From: Verrucomicrobiota bacterium
GTDB taxonomy: Bacteria; Verrucomicrobiota; Verrucomicrobiia; Verrucomicrobiales; DEV007
Length of the DNA stretch: 6,090 nt
Direction of reading: 5' to 3'
NCBI GenBank assembly: GCA_020630835.1
Contig: JAHDIL010000011.1
Location: 1-6,090, forward strand
Shown: positions 1-6,090 of the stretch, one piece after another
Position numbering within the stretch: position 1 is the first letter of the stretch
Layout: each line of letters begins with the position of its first letter
Position numbers and translations under genes: made by a program
The notes under the pieces: generated by a model
What the model saw: only the letters and a program-made list of their open reading frames with translations
Told to the model about the DNA's origin: nothing
Databases searched by the model: none

Positions 1-740
1 GGCATACCCTCAGGGTCCTGAAGATAGAGAACGGGCTCTTTTGCATTGCGAAACTTTACGCCCTGATAGCGGGAGGGCAGAAAACCGCTGCCCCAGTAGT
101 GGTCGTAAAGGGGTTGATCGCTGGGTCGATCCATCTTTGAGATGAGGACGACATAGTCGGGTAGGTTTTTATTCTCGCTGCCTAACCCGTAGCTGGCCCA
201 GGCACCAAAACTGGGGCGGCCAGTGAGCTGGTGCCCTGTTAGAAATTTGGTCATCGCCGGGGCATGATTAATCTGGTCAGTGACCATAGACTTAACAAAG
301 CAGAGATCATCAGCAATGGACCCGGTATGCGGCATCCAGTCGCTGACGGTCGCCCCACTCTGACCATACTTCTTGAAGTCCACAATACCTGGTAGGATGA
401 GCTGTTTCTGTTTTGCGGTCATCGCAGTCAGACGCTGACCGTTTCGGACACTTTCAGGAAGCTCGACCCCTGCCCATTTTTTTAGGCCAGGTTTGTGGTC
501 AAAAAGCTCGAGCTGTGATGGCCCGCCAGATTGAGTGAGTAGGATTAACCGTTTCGCTTTTGCTGCCGCGTGGGAAAGTTGATCGGCACCTGATATCGTT
601 TGTGCGGCCTCCCCGTTTTTGCCCAATAGGGTCCCGAGAGCGAGAGATCCCAGACTGATGCCTGTCCTATTGAGGAAAGAGCGGCGCCCGAGGTCAGTGG
701 CGGTCTCGAATCTGTTGTCGTCTAGTTGTTTCTCATTCAT
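1..740 (-). CDS. DUF1501 family Tat-exported protein, N-terminal part (cut by left edge)
   Basis: Translated on the minus strand from ATG at 740, the frame stays open to the window edge (246 codons); family members are usually about 450–500 aa, so roughly half is present. Residues 18–40 form a twin-arginine signal: GRRSFLNRTG with RR at 19–20, then a hydrophobic stretch ending near Gly40. The mature part carries typical DUF1501 motifs: 'LLTQSGGPSQLELFDHKP' (about 67–84), 'VKSMVTDQINHAPAM' and 'PSFGAWASYGLGSENKNLPDYVVL'. DUF1501 proteins are related to the alkaline phosphatase/sulfatase fold, but their reaction is not established, so none is assigned. Tat export suggests folding in the cytoplasm before export to the periplasm. 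The start overlaps the stop of the upstream cytochrome gene by 8 bp (ATGAATGA), indicating one operon and possible translational coupling; no clear Shine–Dalgarno precedes it. Family identity is very likely; the biochemical role is unknown. Confidence 0.93.
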   Translation of the reverse strand, partial: MNEKQLDDNRFETATDLGRRSFLNRTGISLGSLALGTLLGKNGEAAQTISGADQLSHAAAKAKRLILLTQSGGPSQLELFDHKPGLKKWAGVELPESVRNGQRLTAMTAKQKQLILPGIVDFKKYGQSGATVSDWMPHTGSIADDLCFVKSMVTDQINHAPAMTKFLTGHQLTGRPSFGAWASYGLGSENKNLPDYVVLISKMDRPSDQPLYDHYWGSGFLPSRYQGVKFRNAKEPVLYLQDPEGM

Positions 741-3700
741 GGGTGATGGTTTCGTCGAGGTTAAGAAGGAGGGTTGCTGTGGTCATGAGGGCTGCTGTCT
801 GTGCGGCGTCTGCGATGGCCGGTGGTTCTTGTTGCCCAACAGCAGTCAGGTCAAGGGCGTCTGCTGGCGCGCTTTGATAGTGGAGTAGGGTCTTTTTGTA
901 GTGATTGGTCAGGTAGCTGATCTCTTGATCCGTTGGGGGGCGAAAAAGTATCTGCTCTGCAAGTGTCTTGAGTCCTCTGGGCGCCTGCCTATTCTGGTCA
1001 GCGAGCGCGCGAGCAGATTCGCGAATGGACTCATCGTTGAGTAGAGTCAGTGCCTGAAGAGGCGTGTTCGTGATGCTCTGACTGACCTCACAGTCACGCC
1101 GTTTTGCATTATCGAAGAGGAAGGTCGGTCCGCTGGAGCGTCTCCAGAAGGCATAGAGGGTGCGGCGATACTGGTCTGCTCCATAGGTGGGCACATAGTT
1201 CAGCCGCCCCATAGACATCTCCGTCCAGACCCCTTTGGGCTGCCATGGCTTCATGGGTGGGCCGTAGGCGCGCTCAGTCAATAAACCAGAAACTCGTAGA
1301 GCGTAGTCTCGTATCATCCATGCAGGAAGACGATAACGGTTAGCGCGAGCGAGGAGACGGTTCTCAGGGTCAAGCTCAAGCATCTCCGGCGTTACATGGC
1401 TGCGTTGCTGGAAGGTCTCGCTGCTCACCATCAGTCCCAGAATATGGCGGAGATCCCAACCTGACTCGACAAGTTCGACTGCCAGCCAGTCGAGCAGTTT
1501 GGGGTGAGTGGGCGCTTCACCTTGCAGACCGAAGTCTTCGTTCGTTCGCACGAGACCTTTCCCAAAAACGATCGTCCAGAGATGGTTGACGGTTACACGA
1601 GGGGTAAGCGGATTGTCTTTGTGCGTGAGCCAGTTGGCGAGCCCGAGCCTATCAGTAACACTGCCGTTCTCTACGGGTAGGATGGCCTGGAGGGGAGCGG
1701 GAGAGACCTCCTCGCCTTTCGCATCCCAGACGCCACGCTCAAGGATGTGGCTGACACGAGGCTCATCTCGCTCTTTTAGAACCATCACTTCGAGCTCCTT
1801 ATACGTCTTATCTAAGGTAGTGCGTTGGTTCACTATAGTGGCATGATGGGCTTTGACTTTTTGGTAGGCTTTATCTTCTAGCAGATGCTGCTCAAAAAGT
1901 CGCTCGACCAGAGAACTCTCGAGTTGATCTACGTTCTTCGCTTGGGAGCGTGCTAGCTCCTCCTTAGGGGATAGCTCAAAGCTGCTAAGCGCTTCACCGT
2001 GTTCACCAGTAAGTGTGATGCGGAATCTACTGAGATTGGCATTCCCGTAGGTCGATCGATGCATGAGCTGAATGACCACCTCATCTGAGGCACCCGGCGA
2101 GACGGGCTGAGCAAAGGTGAAGAGGCCAGTTGGGTTCTCGGCAGGTAGAGGAGAGGGGAGGGTCCAGCCTATGCGAGGATCATCGCCGAGAGTTTCGGAA
2201 ATTTTGCCGTAGGATCGCCCCTTTTTTTGAGTGTCTTTCTCCGATGTGGCGATGGCTGTTTCGTGCTTTATGGGGTTCAGCTGTCTTCCCCCATCTTTTC
2301 TGACGAAAGCCTTCACATTAGTGAGAATGAAGTTTCCGCTCTGGTCTCGACCATAGACTCGCTGCCCATCCTCTCTTTGTGATGGCAATACCTCGATGCG
2401 CCATCCCGTTATTGTTTTTGGGAGATCGTTTGCGGCGAAGTGGATTTCATAATCATCCTGAAACGGGTTTTTGCCTTCAGCACGGATGATACCGTTCGCC
2501 TCGATTTTTAGAGTTGTGCCTTGTGCAGAGCTGACTCGCGTCGCTTGAGCTCGGGACCATGGTGTATAATCCAACGGGAGTGACGTCACCAAGCTCGGTA
2601 GCTGCTGGTCGAAGCGCTTGCGCGCCTCTTGGTGTGCTAACGTGACACGCTTCTGCCATTTTTCTGCCTCTGCGGAAAGTTCGTCTAGAGCTGGCTGCAG
2701 ATGGGGCGATGTCGTTTTGTGATAGGGCTTGGCACCGCGCCCGGCACGGCCGTCTTCGTCTATACTGTTGAAGAAGGCGAACATTTGGTAGTAATCCCTG
2801 TGGCTGACGGGATCAAATTTATGGGTATGGCACTGAGCGCAACCTAGGGAGAGACCTAGCCAAACGGTTCCTGTGGTGGCGACGCGATCCATCACATAGT
2901 CGATGCGTGACTCTTCTGGGTCACGACCACCTTCGCCATTTGTCATGTGGTTCCGATGAAAAGCCGTAGCGATGATCTGTGACTCCGACGCATCAGGGAG
3001 AAGATCACCGGCAAATTGTTCACGAGTAAACTGATCGTAGGGCACATTTTCGTGAAAGGCCTTGATCACCCAGTCACGGTAAGGCCAGTTCTCACGTTCT
3101 TTGTCTTGCTGGAAACCGTCCGTATCAGAGTAGCGAGCAGCATCCATCCACCACATAGTCAGCCTCTCAGCATGGGCGGGTGAAGAAAGGTATAAGTCCA
3201 CGAGCTCTTTCCAGTTGGCGCTAGTTGGCGCTTTCTGGAACTTCTGAACTTCCTCTGCGGTGGGTGGTAGCCCTTTTAAAGCCAGGCTCAAGCGGCGCAC
3301 AAGAGTAGCAGGAGAGGCTTTTGGAGAGAGCGTCCCTTTCTTGCTATGTAATTTTTCACCTACGAAAAAGTCGATGGGATGAGCCTCTTTTGCGATGGGG
3401 GCTTTAACAGGCTTTTCAAATGACCAATGCTTTCCCCAAGGGGCACCAGCTTTTAGCCAAGATGCAATTTTGGCTCGTTCTTGCTTCGAAATGGGCTTTC
3501 GGTGTGAGTCAGGAGGAGGCATCAGATCATCCTCTTCTTCAGTGATGATTCGGTCCCATATGTCGGATGCCTCCCAGTCGGCCACATCAATGCTGAAGTA
3601 ACCCCCGCGATCCTTTTTTGCTTCGCTTTCCAAATCGAGCCGTAGATCAGCTTTCCGGTGACTTGGATCGGGGCCGTGACAGTGGAAACAACGGTCGGAG

Positions 3701-3813
3701 AGGATCGGAAGGATGTCTCGAGAAAAACTCACTTCCTCAGGTTTCTCTTCGGCGAAAGTAGGCAGGAGACCCGACTGGACAAGAGCAGGGATCAGAAGGC
3801 GGATGGCACGCAT
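733..3813 (-). CDS. PSD1 and planctomycete cytochrome c domain protein (PSC1–DUF1549–DUF1553)
   Basis: This complete 1026-aa protein is predicted to be exported by Sec: residues 1–21 form a signal peptide (MRAIRLLIPALVQSGLLPTFA, cleavage likely before EE). A planctomycete-type cytochrome c domain follows, with haem motif CFHCH (C42, C45, H46) and 'LMPP' near 97–100, whose Met98 is a candidate distal ligand. DUF1549 covers about 147–353 and includes a second CxxCH, CAQCH (325–329), in the family's 'GLSLGCAQCHTHKFDP' context. Residues about 435–605 look like a beta-rich insert, possibly lectin- or discoidin-like. DUF1553 spans about 720–985, with 'DRLGLANWLTHKDNPLTPRVTVNHLW' and 'TNTPLQALTLLND' (915–927). 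Length is normal for the family. An in-frame TGA lies 30 bp upstream with no other start between, so ATG 3813 is firm; no good ribosome site is seen. It probably works in the periplasm as a multi-haem partner of the DUF1501 protein downstream, with redox or polysaccharide-related function inferred only from family context. Confidence 0.95.
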   Translation of the reverse strand: MRAIRLLIPALVQSGLLPTFAEEKPEEVSFSRDILPILSDRCFHCHGPDPSHRKADLRLDLESEAKKDRGGYFSIDVADWEASDIWDRIITEEEDDLMPPPDSHRKPISKQERAKIASWLKAGAPWGKHWSFEKPVKAPIAKEAHPIDFFVGEKLHSKKGTLSPKASPATLVRRLSLALKGLPPTAEEVQKFQKAPTSANWKELVDLYLSSPAHAERLTMWWMDAARYSDTDGFQQDKERENWPYRDWVIKAFHENVPYDQFTREQFAGDLLPDASESQIIATAFHRNHMTNGEGGRDPEESRIDYVMDRVATTGTVWLGLSLGCAQCHTHKFDPVSHRDYYQMFAFFNSIDEDGRAGRGAKPYHKTTSPHLQPALDELSAEAEKWQKRVTLAHQEARKRFDQQLPSLVTSLPLDYTPWSRAQATRVSSAQGTTLKIEANGIIRAEGKNPFQDDYEIHFAANDLPKTITGWRIEVLPSQREDGQRVYGRDQSGNFILTNVKAFVRKDGGRQLNPIKHETAIATSEKDTQKKGRSYGKISETLGDDPRIGWTLPSPLPAENPTGLFTFAQPVSPGASDEVVIQLMHRSTYGNANLSRFRITLTGEHGEALSSFELSPKEELARSQAKNVDQLESSLVERLFEQHLLEDKAYQKVKAHHATIVNQRTTLDKTYKELEVMVLKERDEPRVSHILERGVWDAKGEEVSPAPLQAILPVENGSVTDRLGLANWLTHKDNPLTPRVTVNHLWTIVFGKGLVRTNEDFGLQGEAPTHPKLLDWLAVELVESGWDLRHILGLMVSSETFQQRSHVTPEMLELDPENRLLARANRYRLPAWMIRDYALRVSGLLTERAYGPPMKPWQPKGVWTEMSMGRLNYVPTYGADQYRRTLYAFWRRSSGPTFLFDNAKRRDCEVSQSITNTPLQALTLLNDESIRESARALADQNRQAPRGLKTLAEQILFRPPTDQEISYLTNHYKKTLLHYQSAPADALDLTAVGQQEPPAIADAAQTAALMTTATLLLNLDETITHE
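3213..3232. repeat. Perfect 10-bp tandem duplication inside the cytochrome gene
   Basis: AGTTGGCGCT occurs twice in direct, uninterrupted succession (3213–3222 and 3223–3232). The unit is not a multiple of three, so the two copies are read in different frames and encode part of 'KAPTSANW' (about residues 194–201), between the first helices of DUF1549 and 'WKELVDLYLSSPAHAERL'. The surrounding reading frame is intact. It may be a past small duplication or chance; loss or gain of one copy would shift the frame. Confidence 0.8.
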
Positions 3814-3909
3814 ACCAGAGTGTCCGCTGTTCTGCTCGTTTCAGCTTGCATTTCAGGTGTGTTGTTTTTGTATATTTAGACCATAGTTCTGAGCCGTATT
3901 GTAGGGATT
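3814..3909. promoter_or_regulatory. Divergent intergenic control region between the cytochrome operon and the PAS-AraC gene
   Basis: These 96 bp separate the ATG of the minus-strand cytochrome operon from the TTG of the plus-strand regulator, so promoters for both should lie here or just inside the genes. The centre is AT-rich (about 3859–3880, including TGTTTTTGTATATTTAGA). A weak plus-strand promoter could be TTGCAT (3846–3851) and TATATT (3871–3876), with a long 19-bp spacer. On the minus strand TATACA/TAAATA in the same AT block could act as a -10, but no convincing -35 is visible. Two direct copies of TTTCAG (3839–3844 and 3851–3856) are 12 bp apart start to start, roughly one helical turn, and could be half-sites for the AraC protein. 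The role is inferred from gene orientation; individual boxes are low confidence. Confidence 0.5.
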
Positions 3910-4674
3910 TTGAAGACACAGCCGACGATTTCGTTTTTCCAAGAAGAGAGCTTTTTAGGCGGTGATCCTGTTGCGAAGGCCTTTGTGGAGCTTTTTAATG
4001 CCCTGCCGACGACCGTGCTTTTCGTGAAGGACCGAAAAAGTCAGTTTGTAGGCTGCAATCAACTGATGTTGGAGTCCAAAGGGTTGGCGTCTGGCACAGG
4101 GCTTTTTGGTAAACGGGATGCCGATTTTCATCCACCCGTTCTGGCTGCCGCTTATCAGGCCGAGGATGAAAAAGTGATGAGCACCCTACAACCGGTGCTG
4201 AATGTGCCGTGGTTTGTCATGGATCCTAAGGGATTACCGCAATGGTTTCATTCCTCAAAAGTTCCCGTGTTAGGCGAGGAGGGTATTGCCGTTGGCCTTA
4301 TCGGAGCGCGCTATCCCATCGACACGGATACCGAGGTGGACGCCGCTTTCCAGGGCATCGCCCCCGCCTTGAGACTATTGCAGATCAACTACAATCAAAC
4401 CGTGACAACGGAAGAGCTGGCCAAGGTTTCCGGATTCTCAGTGACTCATCTGAATCGAACTTTTCGGAAACTTCTCGGCCTTTCCCCGCAGCAATTCATT
4501 CAGGCTTTGCGTATCGAGAAGTCGCGGCAACTACTGAAAACGACGAGGCTTCCTATTGGGGAAATTGCATTGGATTGTGGTTACTACGATCAGAGCCATT
4601 TTACCCGTCACTTTCGAGCGGCCAACGGAATCGCTCCGCTAGCCTATCGGAAAACGTTTGGCAAAGTTACGTAG
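3910..4674 (+). CDS. AraC-family transcriptional regulator with N-terminal PAS-like sensor domain
   Basis: This 254-aa cytoplasmic DNA-binding protein has a PAS-like fold at about 24–135 ('LFNALPTTVLFVKDRKSQFVGCNQLML…GKRDADFHP…' ending 'GIAVGLIGARYPI'). A C-terminal AraC/XylS domain occupies about 152–252, with two helix-turn-helix units near 166–185 ('TTEELAKVSGFSVTHLNRTF') and 216–236 ('IGEIALDCGYYDQSHFTRHF'), followed by the usual 'GIAPLAYRKTF'. The start is probably TTG at 3910: an in-frame TAG lies at 3877–3879, no ATG or GTG falls between, and the next ATG (codon 53) would remove part of the PAS domain. GGG at 3904–3906 is only 3 bp from TTG, so the ribosome site is poor. The gene is divergent from the cytochrome/DUF1501 operon, suggesting it controls that operon and perhaps itself. 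The PAS ligand is unknown; no cofactor-binding motif is evident. Identity is firm, the exact start less so. Confidence 0.92.
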   Translation: MKTQPTISFFQEESFLGGDPVAKAFVELFNALPTTVLFVKDRKSQFVGCNQLMLESKGLASGTGLFGKRDADFHPPVLAAAYQAEDEKVMSTLQPVLNVPWFVMDPKGLPQWFHSSKVPVLGEEGIAVGLIGARYPIDTDTEVDAAFQGIAPALRLLQINYNQTVTTEELAKVSGFSVTHLNRTFRKLLGLSPQQFIQALRIEKSRQLLKTTRLPIGEIALDCGYYDQSHFTRHFRAANGIAPLAYRKTFGKVT

Positions 4675-4906
4675 TCCCCGCTCGGACGCGTGCCGCTCTC
4701 CTTCGACGGCAGGGTGATCATCGTCTGCCTAGGAAACGAGTAACTACCCTGTGTTGCGTCTGTGGGCTGCCGTTGTTCCTAGCGTTTACAGGTGCGGCTA
4801 CGCTGAGTCGGCTGGCGTTGGGATATGGCTCCGACAAGCTGATTGGGCCTCAGTATCCATGATAGTTATGTTCAAGCTCTGCTGTGTCGCTAGCGTCTTC
4901 CGCCCG
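4675..4906. other. Convergent intergenic gap, no gene or clear terminator seen
   Basis: This 232-bp stretch lies between the 3' ends of the AraC gene (plus) and the coiled-coil protein gene (minus). No reading frame on either strand has recognisable protein features. Two 7–9 bp inverted repeats are present, CGACGGCAG (4704–4712) with CTGCCGTTG (4767–4775), and CTAGGAA (4729–4735) with TTCCTAG (4776–4782). They have long loops and no following T-run, so they are not credible intrinsic terminators. Termination here may be Rho-dependent or use a structure I cannot recognise. Confidence 0.6.
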
Positions 4907-5716
4907 CTACTCCAACTCTGAAGCTGTAGTTTCGCCCTGCACCCATGGGGCACTGTCACCTATTAAGATGCCCGAAGGTGTCGCCATGAGAGAGCTAATT
5001 AGGTTGTGATCAAGTTTTGCAGCATCAGGGGCCTGAGAAAGCCGAGCCGCATCGACAGCTAGATTAAACTGGGCGTCGAGTTGATCTAAATGGCTTTCCA
5101 CCTCGTCAAGCGACCTCTCATGGTTCTCTAATAGGTTGAGACGTTGCTCTCTGATTTCTACTGACCTTTGGCGGGTCTCCTTAGCTTCCTCAGACAGACT
5201 TGCTCCCGTAGCGATCTCTGCGCGTAGTCTAGTGATCTGGTCTACTAATCGCATTTTGCTAGACTCGACGTTTTCCGCACTCAGTCTTTGTTTGCCTAGC
5301 AGGAGGCGGCCCACGATGAAAAGGAGTGAGTCTAGATGCTCTAAATTTGCTGCCGCCGTCTCTGCGTCATGATGTTCGTCATTATAAAGGCGTTTAGCCT
5401 CGGCATAACGGTGCTGGAACCGCTTGTATTCAGCCTGGCTTTCGGCTGAGAGTTTGTCGACAATGCTCTTCCGTTCTCCTTCTTTCCTATCTGAGTTTGC
5501 TTGAAGGTCTGTGGCATCGACGAGATGGCGGAAGCGCTTGCTCGAGCTCATTGCCCACAGGTAAATGATTTCGCAGAGTGACCCAAGTAACCAAAATCCT
5601 GGATGGCCGAATCCGAGGGCCACAAATCCGGCAAAGAGAAGAGCATTTATTGGCACCGCCCCGAATAACGGGATCGGTTCTCGCACCCAGAACGCTGCTT
5701 TCAGGTATTTAAACAT
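4907..5716 (-). CDS. Membrane-anchored coiled-coil protein of unknown function
   Basis: I do not recognise this 269-aa protein as a named family. The N-terminus has two hydrophobic segments at about 17–36 and 39–57 ('IPLFGAVPINALLFAGFVALGFG' and 'GFWLLGSLCEIIYLWAM') separated by a tight HPG turn, followed by basic 'SSSKRFRH', which suggests a membrane hairpin with the rest in the cytoplasm. Residues about 68–228 are charged, Glu/Arg/Gln-rich and helical, with heptad-like spacing of Leu/Ile (for example 'RLRAEIATGASLSEEAKETRQRSVEIREQRLNLLENHERSLDEVESHLDQLDAQFNLA'), consistent with a long coiled coil. The tail is short and flexible. Start ATG 5716 is followed at once by the membrane segment. 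The gene lies 19 bp after the solute-binding-type gene on the same strand, so the two are probably co-transcribed. The short spacer holds TCCTCC rather than a purine-rich ribosome site. It could be a scaffold or assembly factor for its neighbour; this is inference. Confidence 0.85.
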   Translation of the reverse strand: MFKYLKAAFWVREPIPLFGAVPINALLFAGFVALGFGHPGFWLLGSLCEIIYLWAMSSSKRFRHLVDATDLQANSDRKEGERKSIVDKLSAESQAEYKRFQHRYAEAKRLYNDEHHDAETAAANLEHLDSLLFIVGRLLLGKQRLSAENVESSKMRLVDQITRLRAEIATGASLSEEAKETRQRSVEIREQRLNLLENHERSLDEVESHLDQLDAQFNLAVDAARLSQAPDAAKLDHNLISSLMATPSGILIGDSAPWVQGETTASELE

Positions 5717-5735
5717 GGTTTTGTGTGAGGAGGAA

Positions 5736-6090
5736 TTAGTTACGCAACCGCTCCCACCCTGTGAGTAGCTGGATCATCGCTTCTGGCTCGGGTGCTTCAG
5801 CCACCCGAGGAATCTCAACTTGTATGCCACTCGTCGCATGTTTGATAAAAGGGGAGTCTTGCTCCATGAGAGAGATGGCCGGGTCAGCCGGCCTAAAGCC
5901 ATGCTGGAGCGATGCTGCCTGGATTTCTCGCTGCAAAAGAAAGTCTAGGAAGGCGTTGGCAGCTCGCCTCTCGTTTTTGCCTAGCCATTCTGAATCGATT
6001 ATATAGTAGGGGTTGTCGTTCCAAATGTTTGTATCTGGGTAGACTACCTTGAGTTTTCCCCAGCGGCCCTTAGCATCTTTCAGGTAATCA
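5736..6090 (-). CDS. Extracellular solute-binding-type protein, C-terminal part (cut by right edge)
   Basis: The minus-strand frame is open from the window edge (first full codon at 6089) to TAA at 5736–5738, giving 117 residues. Residues 13–70 ('LKVVYPDTNIWNDNPYYIIDSEWLGKNERRAANAFLDFLLQREIQAASLQHGFRPADPAI', numbering within the fragment) match the last lobe of bacterial type-2 solute-binding proteins, especially those found in substrate-binding/VWA-domain proteins: a 'YP' strand, an 'NPYYIID' strand, a helix ending 'FLDFLLQREIQ', then 'HGFRPADP'. Such proteins act outside the cytoplasmic membrane and bind small ligands; the ligand cannot be told from this end. About 45 residues follow the domain ('IPRVAEAPEPEAMIQLLTGWERLRN'), so no VWA domain lies at the C-terminus here; one could lie upstream out of view. 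The coiled-coil membrane protein gene follows after 19 bp. A short TTG-initiated reading within this frame is not a separate gene, since the frame continues upstream with family-like sequence. Confidence 0.82.
   Translation of the reverse strand, partial: DYLKDAKGRWGKLKVVYPDTNIWNDNPYYIIDSEWLGKNERRAANAFLDFLLQREIQAASLQHGFRPADPAISLMEQDSPFIKHATSGIQVEIPRVAEAPEPEAMIQLLTGWERLRN

Noticed and set aside
1508..1846. Plus-strand open frame of 112 codons inside the cytochrome gene
   Set aside because: Antisense to a conserved DUF1553 region and low-complexity in composition; a by-product of the real gene's codon use. The same holds for plus-strand frames at 619–888, 3395–3601 and 3658–3879.
4704..4782. 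Interleaved inverted repeats resembling a pseudoknot or terminator after the AraC gene
   Set aside because: Repeats of 7–9 bp with wobble and loops of 40–55 bases are expected by chance in a 232-bp gap, and there is no T-run.
4242..4862. A 206-codon plus-strand open frame overlapping the AraC gene and running past its stop
   Set aside because: It lies in a different frame over the well-supported AraC domain, its protein is Arg/Ser-rich with no recognisable motif, and the part beyond 4674 shows no family similarity; a shadow frame.
5136..5372. Plus-strand open frame antisense to the coiled-coil gene
   Set aside because: Ser/Arg/Leu-rich translation mirrors the coiled-coil codons on the other strand; no independent start signal or motif. 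The frames at 5565–5768 and 5761–6006 are rejected on the same grounds.
5727..5733. Strong GAGGAGG ribosome-like site on the plus strand near 5727
   Set aside because: It is followed by no plausible plus-strand gene; it is the complement of the short spacer between two minus-strand genes.

Overview
This window reads as accessory-type chromosomal DNA from a heterotrophic bacterium of the Planctomycetota–Verrucomicrobiota–Chlamydiota group, most likely a Verrucomicrobiota member. The main reason is the adjacent pair of a planctomycete-type cytochrome protein (PSC1/DUF1549/DUF1553) and a Tat-exported DUF1501 protein. This pair is greatly expanded in those phyla and rare elsewhere. The C-terminal 'LLNLDETITHE' tail and the PAS-AraC regulator beside the pair fit Verrucomicrobiota best, but the phylum call is inference from family knowledge and was not tested.

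Layout: (i) Positions 1–740, minus strand, hold the N-terminal half of a DUF1501 protein cut by the left edge. (ii) Positions 733–3813, minus strand, hold a complete 1026-aa secreted protein with two CxxCH haem motifs and DUF1549/DUF1553 domains. Its stop overlaps the DUF1501 start by 8 bp, so the two form a translationally close operon. (iii) Positions 3814–3909 are a 96-bp divergent intergenic region that must hold the control sequences for both sides. (iv) Positions 3910–4674, plus strand, encode an AraC-family regulator with an N-terminal PAS-like domain, probably starting at TTG. (v) Positions 4675–4906 are a convergent gap with no convincing gene or terminator. (vi) Positions 4907–5716, minus strand, encode a 269-aa protein of unknown function with two N-terminal membrane helices and a long coiled coil. 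(vii) Positions 5736–6090, minus strand, hold the C-terminal 117 residues of an extracellular solute-binding-type protein cut by the right edge, 19 bp upstream of the coiled-coil gene and likely in its operon.

Working model: the PAS-AraC protein probably controls the divergent cytochrome/DUF1501 operon, whose products would act together outside the cytoplasm. Their substrate is unknown; related pairs often lie near sulfatases and polysaccharide-degradation genes. The right-hand operon looks separate: a periplasmic or surface binding protein paired with a membrane-anchored coiled-coil protein. The coiled-coil gene is the least explained object here. No RNA genes, insertion sequences, CRISPR arrays or prophage signs were seen.
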